DNA from: Sporothrix humicola
Lineage: Eukaryota; Ascomycota; Sordariomycetes; Ophiostomatales; Ophiostomataceae
Direction of reading: 5' to 3'
DNA: 64,000 nt
Assembly (NCBI GenBank): GCA_021396245.1
Contig: WNYE01000050.1
Location: forward strand, 248,001 to 312,000
A program made the position numbers and the translations under genes. Below the pieces are notes generated by a model. That model was not told the origin of the DNA. It did no database searches and saw only the letters and a program-made list of their open reading frames with translations. This document shows positions 22,155 through 34,600 of the stretch, piece after piece (positions within the stretch are counted from its first letter, which is position 1; each line of letters starts with the position of its first letter).

Positions 22155-23781
22155 TGTTTGTCTTCTTTTCCTGTGTGTATTATTCTTTTTGTCTTCTTCT
22201 TCTTTTCTCCAATCTGTCTCGATCGATCGGTCTAGATGCCAACTATTCTCGCCGTCTTGCCTCTTCGCCGTCCCGACGGAACGGACACAATGACAAAAGA
22301 TGAGAAAAAAAGGTGAGAACAAAAAAAGGTAAGAGGGGCAACGGGGCAAAACACAACTCAGAGTGAGGTGCCAAGATTGTGGAACAGAAGAATAGTGGCG
22401 TGGAAAATGTGTGAGTGTGTGAGTGTCGATGAGTGGATCTGAGAAAGAGGGGAAATTCGATGACAAAAGGGGCAAATTGTCGATTACACGACAGGCGATG
22501 CCAGGAAGCACAAACACAAAACACGAGACAACAAAGGTTCAGAATAAGACAGAACAACAACGCAAAGGATTGTCCAGAATAAGGACAACAAAAACAGTAG
22601 AAGGGAAAAGTGACGATCGGCTGCCTCGATCGAGAGTGTATGGATGCGCTGCTGGCGCCGAGGGATTGGAAGCGTCAAAACAGTGGTTCCGTTTTTCGCT
22701 GGTTCTTTCTTCGTCACTTTCGTCTTTGTCACCAATTCGGTCCTTTAGGCGCGAGAGGAGGGAGATGGGTGAGCCAGATCTCACCCGTGACAATGACTTG
22801 GCGCCAAAGATTCGGTGGTGAGATCGAGTCAAATGCAAATGTCAGTCTGGACGTCAGAAGCAGCCACGGCCTGTAGGGCTAAAGAGGGCTCCGACGAACG
22901 ACTGCCAAACAAGACAAAAGGAAACGTTTGGCCGGCCAAAAATAAAGGGCGAAAAGACCAAAGAGGCGCCAATCCCGAAAAGACAGCAAGAGAGGCTGTA
23001 AGCTGTAAGCCGTCCCGACAGACAGGAAACGAGGACAAGCCCCGATGAAAGGGATCAGATTTCAGAAAACAAAAGACAAAGGACCAATGTTGGCCGGACA
23101 CAAAAGGGGGCCAAAGACTCAAAGAGTAAAGGGTGTCCCGGTCACCTGTCAGGGGGGTGTGGTGTCAGCCCTGTAGCTCCTCTTTCCTGTCTGTTGTCGC
23201 TTTTTTTTTCGATCCGTCTTGCCGTGTTTTGCTTTTTTGCTTGTTGGGCCGTTTTTCTGGGACCTTTTCTTTTGTCTCTTCTTTGCTGGGAGCCGAACCA
23301 GTGGTCTTTGCTGGGACGGTCGCTGCTCGTTGGTTTTCCCGGCAAGATCTATCCCTTTGATCTGTCTGCCTTCTAGACCCTCAGTCTCCTACTGCGGCCA
23401 CAGCAGGAACGCAGGCGCAGCAGATGGTGCCGCAGAACCGGAGAACCAGAGAAACTCAGAGATCGAGTCGACTCCAGCCCAAACGACGTCAGACGTCACA
23501 AGCCAAACGTCAGACCCAACTCTGAAAAATGAAATGGGGGCCAAAAAGACGGGAGACCCCAGAGTCGACACAGAGACGAAAGATCAATCTGGGAATCTGG
23601 AATCTAGAATCTAGAAGTCCAGAGTCTCTGGGACTGGAGGCTCTTGCTTCTCGATTGTGGGGCAAGGGGTGTGCAGAAAGGTTAAACACAGAAGAGCGTT
23701 CTGTGTTTTGTGCCTGTTCCTGTGCCTGAATCTGAATCTGTGCCTGTGCACGAACGCGCCGCCTCGTGTTTGTAGTCCAAG

Positions 23782-23795
23782 ACGGAGTACTCCGT
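23782..23795. repeat. perfect 14-bp palindrome ACGGAGTACTCCGT
   Basis: This is a self-complementary sequence. Half-site variants occur elsewhere in the gene-poor DNA, and a symmetric variant ACAGAGTACTCTGT is at 39586-39599. Confidence 0.85.
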
Positions 23796-26626
23796 ACGTC
23801 GTATAGATCGAGTTTCAATTAATTAGATTCGAGTATTCCGTACTAAATCAGATCAATCGATTGGGTCTTGTGTCGTCTCGCCGGGCGAAAAAGAGTGGGA
23901 AAGTGGGAAAGTTGGGAAGGACGATGCAGGAGGTGCGAGGGCAGAATGGGCGATTCTTGACAGAAAAGGAAAATCGTAAAGATTTGTACGGAGACAGGAA
24001 AGGTGGGAAAATATGAGTGCACTTTGAAAAGCGGGAGGGGAAGGGGATTAAGAAAAATAAGGGGAAGCTCAAAAGCTGAAAGAGGGGAAAGGTAAAGAGA
24101 GCAAGGACTGGGGTGGGAGGGGGACACATAAAAAAAGAAAGTCCACAGAGAATACTGCAGTATGTCGTGGCAGGCAAGGTAAATCGAAGCACGAACCAGG
24201 TTGCTTGTTGGTCGTTGGTCGGTGCTGTCTGTTGGTGGAGGTTCTGTTGTGTGGTGGGCTTGGGCTAGAATTGGGAAAGTCTTGGGGACATGACAAACCG
24301 GGGCATGAGCCGCGTAGAGGTTGCGTCGAGCAGCATGTGAAGCCCGAGCCAGGGTAGGATAGCCAGGGTATGTGAGTGGTCGTTGAGCAGCAACTGCAGG
24401 AGCCCTTGCTGCCAGGGTGTGATAGCTCCGAGCTGGTTGTTCCCCGATGTTCAGCCCGGAGTAGTTTTCAAGACTGTGTATCGTCTGTTTTATGTTTGTT
24501 CTGTTTCTTGGGTTTCTTCGTGTTTCTTTTTTATTTCCTTTTTTTCTTCCTCCTCTCTCAACACTAGTCAACTTGCGGGATTCTCCGTGGGACGTGCATG
24601 TGCTGGGTTCTTTTGGGATTGGAATTGCTATTGTGAAAGACGATTGTTCTCACTGAGTCCAACTTTGCTAAAAATTCAGGGCTGGAGGGATGGAGATGAA
24701 GTGGTGACAAAGTGGGTTCGGTGGGCCGTTGTAGCAGTGAGATTGGAAGAGGCCCGAGGAAGAAAAGGCAAAAAGGCGTGAGAAACGTGAGTTGGGATGG
24801 CTGTGGGTTCGATGGACGTCTTCCAGTGCATCCACTGCATCCACGTTGTATTCGATACTTGGCCAAGAAAGAGTTTATTTTGTTGCGGGCTTAAAAAGGT
24901 ATTTTCTAAATATTTCGCTTCATATGCATTCATCATGATCAGATCATTTTCAGTCGTCAATTGTCGTCAATGTCTGTTGTTTTCGTCGTCTCCGTTGTCG
25001 TCGTCGTCATCTCTGTCTCCTTTTTTCTGTTTTTCCACTGGAAGATCCCCAAGACTTTGTGCCAAGTGGAGAAGCCGTTGTGGTGCAGCACGTAAAACAG
25101 GTCTAGGCGGGCCGAAAGAGGGGAAGCAGAAAAAGGAAAGTGAAGAAAACGGCAACAGGCCGTACTCCCAGAGACTGGAGACCGCAAATCACAGATATCT
25201 TGGACAAGTCTTAGTACGAAAATCAATAAAAACAACGGCCGCGTACCTCCCGTAGCCTGGCCGTAACTTGTCAAGGAACCAGGTCCGACGTTTAGCATCG
25301 TTAGCATCTTAGCACGATTCGCATCTGTTGTCAAGTCTAAACAAGGGAGGAAATGATCAGCCATGTCAGGGCATCTGCTGAAGCTCATCGACCTCGCTGA
25401 TCGCTACCGCCGGGGCTCTTAACAGCATAAAACGGTCGCCGGTTGGCTGGTTTGCGAGAATGTCGATTCAAAATGGTGAAAATCGTTGAAAAGCGGTGCC
25501 GGTTTCTTGTCCGTTGCTTTCTGCAAAAAGTCGATCGATTGCAACGTCAGACTCTGCAGTCGCCGATTGCTGATTGACGCCGTCAAAATAGTCAGAAATC
25601 TAAAGGAGAAACCCGATGCTAAACTAACACCGCTAAAGGTCCAAGTGCAACGGCTTTTACGAGTACGAGAAATGGCAGGCCGTAGCACGCGATTTTCGTC
25701 CGAATCGAGTAGGAAATAACTTTTTAAAATAGACTGAGATAGACCGGCGCGCGGAACAGGTTCCTAATATGGGCTTGGTACGGTACTTGTTGTTCACTAT
25801 TAAGCTCTTACTGTTGTTTTAGCAGTTCCGTACGTTAGCGGTGTAGGCTGTATTAGTTGTGATGTTGGTTGACAGCTCTAAAGCTTACATTTGTTTCCGT
25901 TTTGTTTTCTTTCCTTTTTCGTCGTTGACGACGCGCCTTAACACGGGCCCGAGCATCGATGAGGGTGTCCTCGTCAGGCGAATCCGTGAATCCGTGAATC
26001 CGAGCTCCTTCATCCCGTCTTCCAGAGAACCCTTCCTATCATGTCCCGCATCCTCTTCAACGGTAATCTAAACTCAATCTCTCTTCACTCGCCCCTCGCA
26101 TAGAAGAGGCTGCGCCTTTTGTCATGTCGCCCTACGAGGCAAAGTTGTCAGGGGCAACAGCTCATCTCAACAGCCCACAGCTACCTGTAGCTACAGCTTG
26201 CGTGGGTCTTCACCGGTTGTATATTTGTCTTCCTTCGTCTCTCTTCGCCTTCTTGGTCTATCCTTGTCATTCTTCTTGGCTCTATGTTTGTCAGTATTTC
26301 CAATGAGTTTTCAATCATGATCGAATGTTTTCAACTTTTCTTCCCAACGTCTGTCTCCAGTCTCCAGTTGATCTTCAGTTGCCCCCAGTATTTGCCTCCT
26401 TTTCTTCCCCTCTCTTCTCCTCCACATTCCCATTCGGGACATTTTCATCGATCGGTGTCTTCTGTGCATTTTCGCCTTCGTTGTTTGCTTTTCCTTCGCC
26501 TTCTCGTGCTCTTCATTTCTTTCCTATTTTGATTCTTTTCACACTTTTTACACTTTTTCGTCTTGTTGACAGATGCCTCCTCCGTGTGATGTGCATCAAA
26601 TTGTGCATTGAAACCGCAAACCCGCC

Positions 26627-26627
<1 letters not shown>

Positions 26628-26668
<41 letters not shown>
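26628..26668. repeat. poly(A) run, 41 bases, flanked by near-direct repeats
   Basis: There are 41 consecutive A residues, then an A/G-rich tail to about 26684. The sequence before it (CAAACCCGCC) and after the tail (CAACCCGCC) is nearly identical. This may mark a retroposed A-tail with a short target duplication, or simple slippage. Confidence 0.7.
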
Positions 26669-26670
<2 letters not shown>

Positions 26671-29413
26671 AGAAAGAAAAAAAAGACGGCAACCCGCCAA
26701 AACGGCTGCCAGCTCTCTGAAGCTGAATCCTTCAAATCCTTCAATGCAACCTTGTACTGTGGAAAGTAAAATTTTGTCCCCAGTTTCATCTCCTTTCTCC
26801 TTCCTTCCCCTCCAGTAACTCCGTATCTCCAGCCCTGTCAATAGCATCCCACAGGACGCACAAAATATCCGTGGCAGGGCTGTTGGAGGAATGATCGCCA
26901 GCGCATGGGGATGCATGGAAAAGAATACCACGCGTTGTCGCCACATTCTCGCCTTTCCTCGCCGTTTCTTGTCGTTTTTGTCGATTTTTCAACATCCGGC
27001 AATTGAATAGCAGGCGGTGGCACTAATCAACAGATGAGTATCAAGCATCAAGGATCTAGCCACAATGGCAAACCGTCTCGACGACAAAGATGCCTGTTTT
27101 GTCGTATATCCGTGATTATGACATGTTGGCATCGCCATATCTGCTTCAATCCCAGGAATTGCCAGCCGTACGAGGAAACAAAACAAAACAAAGTATTTGA
27201 GTTGTCGAGTAGGATCCTGATTAGCGAGTACCACCCCGTGTTTGAATTCGGGGTTGTGAGAAAAGACGTATTCATTCAGCCTCTTGCTGTCACCTCAAGA
27301 TGGACTGACAGCTGTCGGTGTCGGTCTCTACTCTCACTTTCCCCGAAGGCCCGTCCTTTGAGCGTTGTTGTCATTCTGTTGTCAGTCTTTTGTCAGTCTG
27401 TTGTCAGTAAGTCGTCCTTCCCCGGACGGATACTTTGGCCGGTGCCCCGTTGTGTCCCGTCGGAGCAAAACCGCGAGGGGTGAGTTTCTTCGAAGCATCG
27501 TTGTATCGTATCGTATCGTAGCATCGCCAAATTCATCAATAAGTACGATGTATCATCATCTTCACTCCAACTTTACTGAACGGCCCACTCAACAGCCGAG
27601 GCATCAGAGTGGACCGTGCCACGGACGATAGCGAGAGGATGGTTGGGAAACGGTAAAGAGTGAGAACAACAAGAGAAAAGGATCATTGACAGGGTCTCTA
27701 CCTCAGACGTTGCCAAGTGGTCGGGAAGGAAAGTGGGAGGTGGGAGGAAGGATCAAGATGCTACAGCAGTCGAGCGACGAAAAGATCGCGCCCGGCTGGC
27801 AAGAAAAGGAAGGAGAGCCATTATCGTTGCACGTTGTAGGGCGGTCTGCTGAAGGATAGTGGACTACAGGGGAAAACATCGGGCTGCAGGGCCCGACAGT
27901 GCACAGTCCAGCCAGACGAAGGAAGAAGGAAGGCAAAAACAGGAGAGTACCACTGCGGCAAAGCGGTAAAGCGCGGGGAAGATGTTGATGGGAGACGAGA
28001 AAGCATCGAAAGGGAGGATCAAGAGCCAAAAAGGAAGAATTAATCGAGAACAGAACAACAGCAGAGAACAAACCCGGAAGTTCTTCGGCCATTGGCACGG
28101 CGTGGCATGGCGCTGTTACGTTCAACTTTAACTGGCAGACGGCGTCCCCGAACGCAACAGCGGGATGGAATGCGTGTGCGTGTGTGCGTGAGTGCATGCG
28201 GTGTGCAATATGCATGCAGCATGCAGACAGTATGCAGAGTGCATATCTTGGGTACCGTTTTGGGGCTGAAGAGATGTCAGATTTTGTGACTGCAAAGACG
28301 ACCTCCAGTGGAAATGCACACACGCTGTGCGGACAAACTCGAATGTTAAAAGGAACGATAAGTGTAAATAGTAGGAGCAAAGGAATACAGTAAATTATTT
28401 ACGGAATAATTGCGGAGATTCTACGGAGACATCATGAAGTTGCATTGAGAACAATCGTGAGGGAAGGAAAACAACAACAGTATATAGGCGGACCTCTCAA
28501 AATCCCGACAATGTGGTCCGAGGGAGCACGTAGCCGATGTGAGGTGAGGGAGTCTGAGGAGAAGGATGAAGAATGGTAAAAGGAAGAGACAATAACGTTT
28601 CATTATCTGGTGAGGGCGTTGCAGTAACATGTCGAAGGATCAGGCGCGTCATTTGTCATCTGTGCTATTACAAGATCTCTGCTGACAACGCGGGCAGGCA
28701 TGGGCAAAGACGCACAAGAAGGTTGGACTTGGGAGACTGCAATTTATGTGAGCACCCACCACGGGCCAATGAGACGGCAGAAACGGTCCAAGACGGACCA
28801 GAGAGCGGCCCAAGAGAGTATCTCTGTGTGGCGGCCATCCCGGCAGAGTGGTCCCATTAAAGTTGCGAAGGACAGTAATTCAAAAAGACGGTGACAGTCG
28901 GACGAAAGACGGGATAAAAAGTAGAAAGAGAGCTCGACATTTCAGATACTGGGAGACCAGAAAAAAAGAAGGCGGGAAAAGCTTTGACCAGTCAGATGCT
29001 TGGCCCGATTTGTGCTCGTGCTCATGCTCAATCTCATACTTTGGCTTTCGACACTGGTTGCTCATGCTGTCTCTTGCATTTCAGCCTTACAAGGGTGAGA
29101 TGGATCTGGCATGCAGTCAAGTACACAAGGTACTTTGTATCTTTGTATCTGACTGAGTACCTTGTCCACGATTTGATTTATTGGAGGCTGCATCGGATGA
29201 TTGCTTCCTTTGGATCGTCTCCCAGAATTTTGTGTGCTGAAATGGACATTACTCCGAGTAAAGAACAGCAAACATAACACGCGAAAGCCAAGCACAACAC
29301 ACAAGCTTCAAGAAGGAACATATGTACGCTGCACTGCTGGCATGACAAAGCCGATGCTGACAGGTACGAAAATAAACACCGGTATTACGAAACCAGAAGA
29401 TAGATAAAAATCC

Positions 29414-29415
<2 letters not shown>

Positions 29416-29467
<52 letters not shown>
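29416..29467. repeat. (GA)26 microsatellite
   Basis: Twenty-six perfect GA dinucleotides lie about 260 bp beyond the 3' end of the RING-like gene. The tract could be polymorphic between strains. Confidence 0.95.
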
Positions 29468-29471
<4 letters not shown>

Positions 29472-29729
29472 TGAGACGGGGACGGAGCGTTGGGTTGACA
29501 AAATAGGCAAGTCCAAACTACAGGATGCGCCGAGGCGGATAACACGAGAATAACAATTTATATCACTCGAACATACATTTGGTAACCTTCCTTTTAGGGC
29601 AATCTACAACAGTCATCGCCGGTATCATTGTCACGATAATTTTTCATGGTTCATTAGTTTTCAGAAGGGAATGAAAATATTCAAATTAGTTTTGCGCTCA
29701 AAATCGATGTTTTATCTTTGGCCTCCTCC

Positions 29730-30773
29730 CTACAAATCCAGATGATCCTCGGCATACCACGACCGCGCCGGTATGGCCGTACCGTCTTCCTTCTTGAGCA
29801 TTGACGTCCCGCCACAGCACGGACAGTAGCAGTACTGGCACAGCTCCCGCTGGAACCGGCACACGGGCACCAGCTGGTGCCCGCAGTCGGGCCAGCCACA
29901 GGCGGTCCCCAGTGAGTCGGGGTGCGACCGCACGGCGTTATGGGCGAGCCAGTAGATCGTGCCGATGTGCTCCGGTAGGCAGCCCAGGAAGCGGTCCAGC
30001 CGCATGTCGACGCCGCAGCACAGCATGCCGGCTTCTTTTAGAATGGCAACAGCCGGGCCGTCACCGCCGACGTAGTCGTCAAAGGGCTGGTCAAACAGGT
30101 CGCCGTGCATCTCGTCCAGGACGGCCTCCCACCGCTCCTCGTCGAACAAGAAGGTGGCCGCCTGCACGGCCTGCAGCGTCAGGCAGTCCCAGCACAGGCT
30201 GTGGCCGCACGGCAGCGTGTGCAGCCGGCCGGCCGGCACCTTCTCATTGCAGTCGCGGCAGGACGGCTTTTCAGAAACAGACTGGCCCGTCTTGATCTTG
30301 CTCTTGCGAGGATGGTTCCAGCAGTTGTGCTTGCCGCCGAGGTCAAAGCGAGGGACAATGGGGTCCATCACCGCAGGGAAGATGGCAACACAGTCGGACG
30401 GGTGATCAAGAGGAAGGTCCTTGAGGTTAATGGGGGGAGGGGAAGGAGAGGGAGAGGGAGGAGGAGTAGATGACAACGAGGTCATCTCTTCGAAAAGGCA
30501 CAGTTCCGAGAGGCTTCTCTCGATCTCCTTCTGTTTCTTGGACATGGACCGCGTAATACGGCGTGTGATGCCCAGGGCCTTGGCCTTTACCCGCTTGGCA
30601 AATCTGGATGTGAAAATGGCACGGGCGCGGGACCGGAACTTTGTCTTTAACTTGCCTTTCTGAGAAGCATTCTGGATTGGCGATGAAGAGCGTGAGCCGG
30701 AGCTCGGGCCCGATCGGCGTTGCTGCTTGCGCTGTTTGATAGCAGCAGTCTGCTTTTGCGAAGTAAATCCCAT
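29730..30773 (-). CDS. Cys-rich RING-like zinc protein, 347 aa
   Basis: This is an intronless ORF with ATG (gggATGg on the reverse strand). The first 90 residues are basic and Ser/Arg/Lys-rich (QRKQQRRSG, then SRARAIFTSRFAKRVKAK), resembling a nuclear-localisation region. A Pro/Ser stretch (PPPSPSPSPPP) comes next. The C-terminal half holds paired ligands: C172/C175, C189-x-H191, C194/C197 (RING-like first half), then C252/C253/C265, and a terminal group C292, C297, H299, C305, C312, C315, C317, C319, C320. This resembles the RING plus IBR-type arrangement of fungal E3-like proteins, but spacing is not that of a standard RING. A ubiquitin-ligase or other zinc-binding scaffold role is a guess. 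It is the last of three minus-strand genes in tandem. Confidence 0.72.
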   Translation of the reverse strand: MGFTSQKQTAAIKQRKQQRRSGPSSGSRSSSPIQNASQKGKLKTKFRSRARAIFTSRFAKRVKAKALGITRRITRSMSKKQKEIERSLSELCLFEEMTSLSSTPPPSPSPSPPPINLKDLPLDHPSDCVAIFPAVMDPIVPRFDLGGKHNCWNHPRKSKIKTGQSVSEKPSCRDCNEKVPAGRLHTLPCGHSLCWDCLTLQAVQAATFLFDEERWEAVLDEMHGDLFDQPFDDYVGGDGPAVAILKEAGMLCCGVDMRLDRFLGCLPEHIGTIYWLAHNAVRSHPDSLGTACGWPDCGHQLVPVCRFQRELCQYCYCPCCGGTSMLKKEDGTAIPARSWYAEDHLDL

Positions 30774-31641
30774 GGTGGAAGTTGGGATGTGTTGATTTGA
30801 ATTTCGTGGTGATGTGATTGGTATGGTGATGAATGTTGATCTTCGGGTGAATTAATAGGCGGTTATGTTTGTTTGTTTATTATTCTATTTTCCTACCTCC
30901 CATTGAGACATAATATATATTTGTATAACTCACATCATGTTTGTCTTGTTAACGAGTAAATAACTTGTTCTAAATTGTGTGTCCCCTGAAAGACGACAAC
31001 AAAGCACACTATTCGTGTTCTTTGTTCGTCCATTGTGTGAACAACACAGTTTCATTGTTCAATTCACAGGAAAGTATTCAAACAATGTCCATTGTTGTGA
31101 AAGTAAGGGGAAGACTTCATGGCATATCATTGTCTTTTTTTTTTCTTTTTCCTTTTCTAGAGTTCAAACATGATGCTTCAGGACAAAGTCGAAAAATGTG
31201 TTTATCTGTTAATTTACCATGATTTTATTATCATTGGACATGTAAAGTCCTTTATGATCTATTTTCATTGTGGTGAAGAGAAAATCATTAATATGAAGCA
31301 AAACATTGTGATAAATTCGGTGGGCAAGATTTAAATAAAAACAGAAAGGAAAAAGAAAAGAAGAAAAAGAAGAAGAAGAAGAAAACGAAGTTGCTGAAGT
31401 TGATTGACAAAATAGATAATGATTATCGATGGTCAATGAAATCAAAGAAGTTCAAAATCACATTGTTTATTTTCTTTCATAAATACAATTGTTCACAAAA
31501 ACTCGAAACTAAACAAAGAAAAACACAAAGAAAATTCCAGGCAATCAAATACAAAAATAGAGGACAATCTAACGCAATTGAACAAAAGACAACTAAACAA
31601 TTGTCAAAAATGAAAACAAATCCTCCATCGCACCTCTCGTC
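30774..31641. other. intergenic, 868 bp, AT-rich
   Basis: This segment lies between two minus-strand genes. It serves as promoter for the RING-like gene and 3' region of the large orphan gene. It is one of the most AT-rich parts of the window, with A/G-rich runs (aagaagaaaaagaagaagaag near 31355-31390). No coding signal or recognisable element was found. Confidence 0.5.
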
Positions 31642-34600
31642 CTAATTCCCCACACCTGCCTTCCAGTACTGGAGGTTCTTCTCGAGCCCATCGAATGTCA
31701 GGTAAATGGCTTCCAGGGAGTTCATAAAGTCCTTCTTGTCGAGAATGAGATCATCGTAGCTACTCATCACGTCGGCCAGGTCGTTCCTCATGGCACTGAC
31801 GCGGTTGATGGCCGAGTCCAGGTCGTGTCTGTTGAGGTTGTGGTGGATGATGCGGCGGGGCGCAGCCGACGTCTGTGTCCTGGCATTCTGTTTCTGGCCC
31901 TGATCCGTGGGCGGCGTCTTTTCTGGTGCCGTCACCGTCGCCAGCGGCGTTTTGGCGCCTGCCGTCTTCGTCTTTGGCGACTGCTTCGGCGACTGCTTCA
32001 ACGACGACCTGCGGCCTGCCCTCAATGCCTCAATCAGCTTGTTCATCGGCTTGGCTGCAGGCTTGCTCAGAGGGATCGCAGACTTCGGTACAGGCCCATT
32101 GACAAAGACGTCGTCGTACTTGTCGACATCACCGTCATTGTCGGCATGGTCTTGCTCGTCAAACATCTGGCTGTCGTCGACCACATTGTTCTCGGCCTCG
32201 TGGGCAAAGACGAAGCTCTGGACGTTTTCGACGCCGTCGTTCACTGTAAACTCTTCGCCGTCTTCCTCGTACTCTTCTTCTTCAGTGTAGTCTTCCGTCC
32301 CATCGTACACGTAGTTGGTGTCGGTGACGTCGTCGTCTTCGACGTCGCCTTCGGCCTGCTCCTCCACCTGGAACTCTTCGTCATCCTGCGGTGACGACTT
32401 TTGCGGCGTCTGAGGCGCCGGCTTCTTGGTCTTGGGCTTCGGCTTCGGCGCCCACGGCGCGGGGTCGGCCTCGGCTCTCAAGCGCTCGAAGACGTCGTCG
32501 AGGTCGAGACTGGCGCTGACATTGGGGTCGCTGGCGTCGTCGACTTCGCCTCCAGCCTCCAAATGCTCGTCCTCCTCAACCTGTGCCGACTTTTGCGGAG
32601 TCTGAGGCGCCGCCTTTTTCGTCTTGGCCTTCGGCTTCGGCGCCCACGGCGCTGGCACGGCCTCGACTCTCAAGCGCTTGAGAACGTCGTCGTACCGGTC
32701 GACATCGCCGTCCAAATTAAGACTGGCGCTGACATTGGGGTCGCCGCCGGCATCAAACTCATCCACCTCGTCGTCGCTCATTGGCACCTGCGTCGCGTCG
32801 AACGTGCTGGACCGGTGGATGGTGGTGTCGACAAAGGAGTCGCCGTATGCGTGGTCCTCGAGGGTGGTGCGATCAAAACGGCCGCCGGTGTCGTCGATGA
32901 TGGTGCCGTCGTGGTTGGCGACGACGACAATGGCGCCATTGTCGTCGTCGCCCTCCTCGAGCGCGCCGCGCGCTTCGAAAGTCTTTATAGATTTGTAGGT
33001 TAGCTGGACGAGTCGCTGTGTGAGCGTGGCCTCGGGCTGCATGCGGACCTTGAAGGCGCTGAAGACGAACTGGTCGTCGTCGTCGATGCCAAGGTCGATG
33101 TCGACATCGCCCTCCTGGACGTCGGCGTCTGGCATCTCAGTGTCGTCAAAGTCTCCGTCGTCGGCGTTGTCGTCCACGTTGAAGTTGTCGCCATCATTGC
33201 CGGCAAACTGTTCGTTGCCAATGTCCGCATTGTCATCCTCCTCCTCCACCTCTTCGACATTCGCCACGACACTCAGATGACTCGGCCCCCGCCCCCAACC
33301 GGCCAGTCCGGTAAAGGCGGATGACACGGTCGACGACAGGGTATAGACGGGCCAGGCCAGGCGGCGGAGAGGCGAGGGAGTCGGGACGACAACGGGCGCA
33401 GTCTTTCTTGGGGTGCGAGTAGGAGTCTTCTTGGAGATGCCTTGCGAAAGTCTCCTGCGGGTGTTTGGGAACTTCGGTGGAGACTTGAGAGACTTTTTCG
33501 GAGTGGAAGCGTCTCCAGCGTCGGTGAGGTCGAAAGTGCCATCATCAAAGGAAACTTCGGGGCTCCACTGGAGAGATTTTCTGGGCAACTTGTTCTTGGG
33601 CGTGGAAGCGTCGCCAGCATTGCTGATCTCGAGAAGACTGTCGTCGCCAAACTCGGGGTCGTTGTCGACGACTTCCTGCTCTTGTCCCCCGTCTTCTTGC
33701 TCTGCCTGTTGCTGCTGTCCCCCTTGGCTGTCGCTGCTGAAGCTGGGACCACTGCCGCTGAAGAGGCTACTTTTCGAGGAGCTCTGTTCCTGTTGCTGTT
33801 CTTGTCCTCCATCGCCTTCAGCCTCAACTTCAACTTCAGCTCCCGCCTTGTCGCCTTCGCCGACGGCTACAGTAGTCTCGCCGACAGCCGTATTGTCGAA
33901 CAAGCTGCCCACCATATATTTGTTCAGGTAGTGTTCGTCGTAGACCTGGTAGGAATTGACGATGCCGTCGTCTTCACCCACAGGAGTATCGCCCCAGTCG
34001 CCTTTTTCTCCATCATCTACGCTCGGATACGCCGGGATCCACGGGCACCACGGCTTCGCGTCCCGCTTCAGGACGGGCGGCGCCTTGCGGTTGTGCTTCT
34101 TCTCCCACAGCCAGTAGTCGTACAGCCCTGCATACTCGTCCGGCTTCGCGCGCATGGCTTCCTCGTACGTGGCGTAGGGCGCGCCTTCTCCGGCGCCGTC
34201 ATCGTCGTCCACGTCTGTGTCCGGCTCGCCCCAATCATCGTCGCGGCTCATGAACAACCCCAGCTTGTCGCGCTGGGCGGCGTACGGCAGTTTCCTAAAG
34301 TCGCGGTCGATGCGGGCGCGCTCGTCCATGACGTCTGACGTTTCCGACGGCGGGCCGCGTCCGCCCTCAAAGTCGGAGCTCGAGTTGGAGCTCGAGTCAA
34401 AGTCGTCGTCCGGGTTGCCCGGGTCGCGGCCGCCGTCGGCCACGAGGAGTTGAGGGCGGCGCATCTTCTTGACGCCCGGGTACTTGGGGTCCTCTTCGTC
34501 CTCCTCGACGGCACCGCCGCATTCGTCCGACTGGGTGCCGCGTCTCTTTCGCTTTTGACTCTTTTGATTCTTTTGACGTTGGGCTGCGCCTGCATTGTCG

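Larger units (their letters stand above)
22155..29729. other. gene-free block, about 7.6 kb
   Basis: No gene could be supported on either strand. The first kilobase or so is pyrimidine-rich on the minus strand and is probably the promoter/leader of the Zn2Cys6 gene. Beyond that are mixed-composition segments with a 14-bp palindrome (23782), an A41 run (26628), a GCATGC-rich patch (about 28195-28245) and a (GA)26 microsatellite (29416). Open frames up to 242 codons exist (for example minus 23843-24571) but have no motifs and a simple Ser/Pro/Leu composition expected from CT-rich DNA. Confidence 0.5.

Noticed and set aside
23843..24571. 242-codon minus ORF
   Set aside because: Leu/Pro/Phe/Ser-rich translation as expected from CT-rich DNA; no domain, no splice-supported partner.
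27703..28380. 225-codon minus ORF
   Set aside because: Same CT-rich artefact; begins in a non-coding repeat patch (GCATGC-rich) and has no motif.
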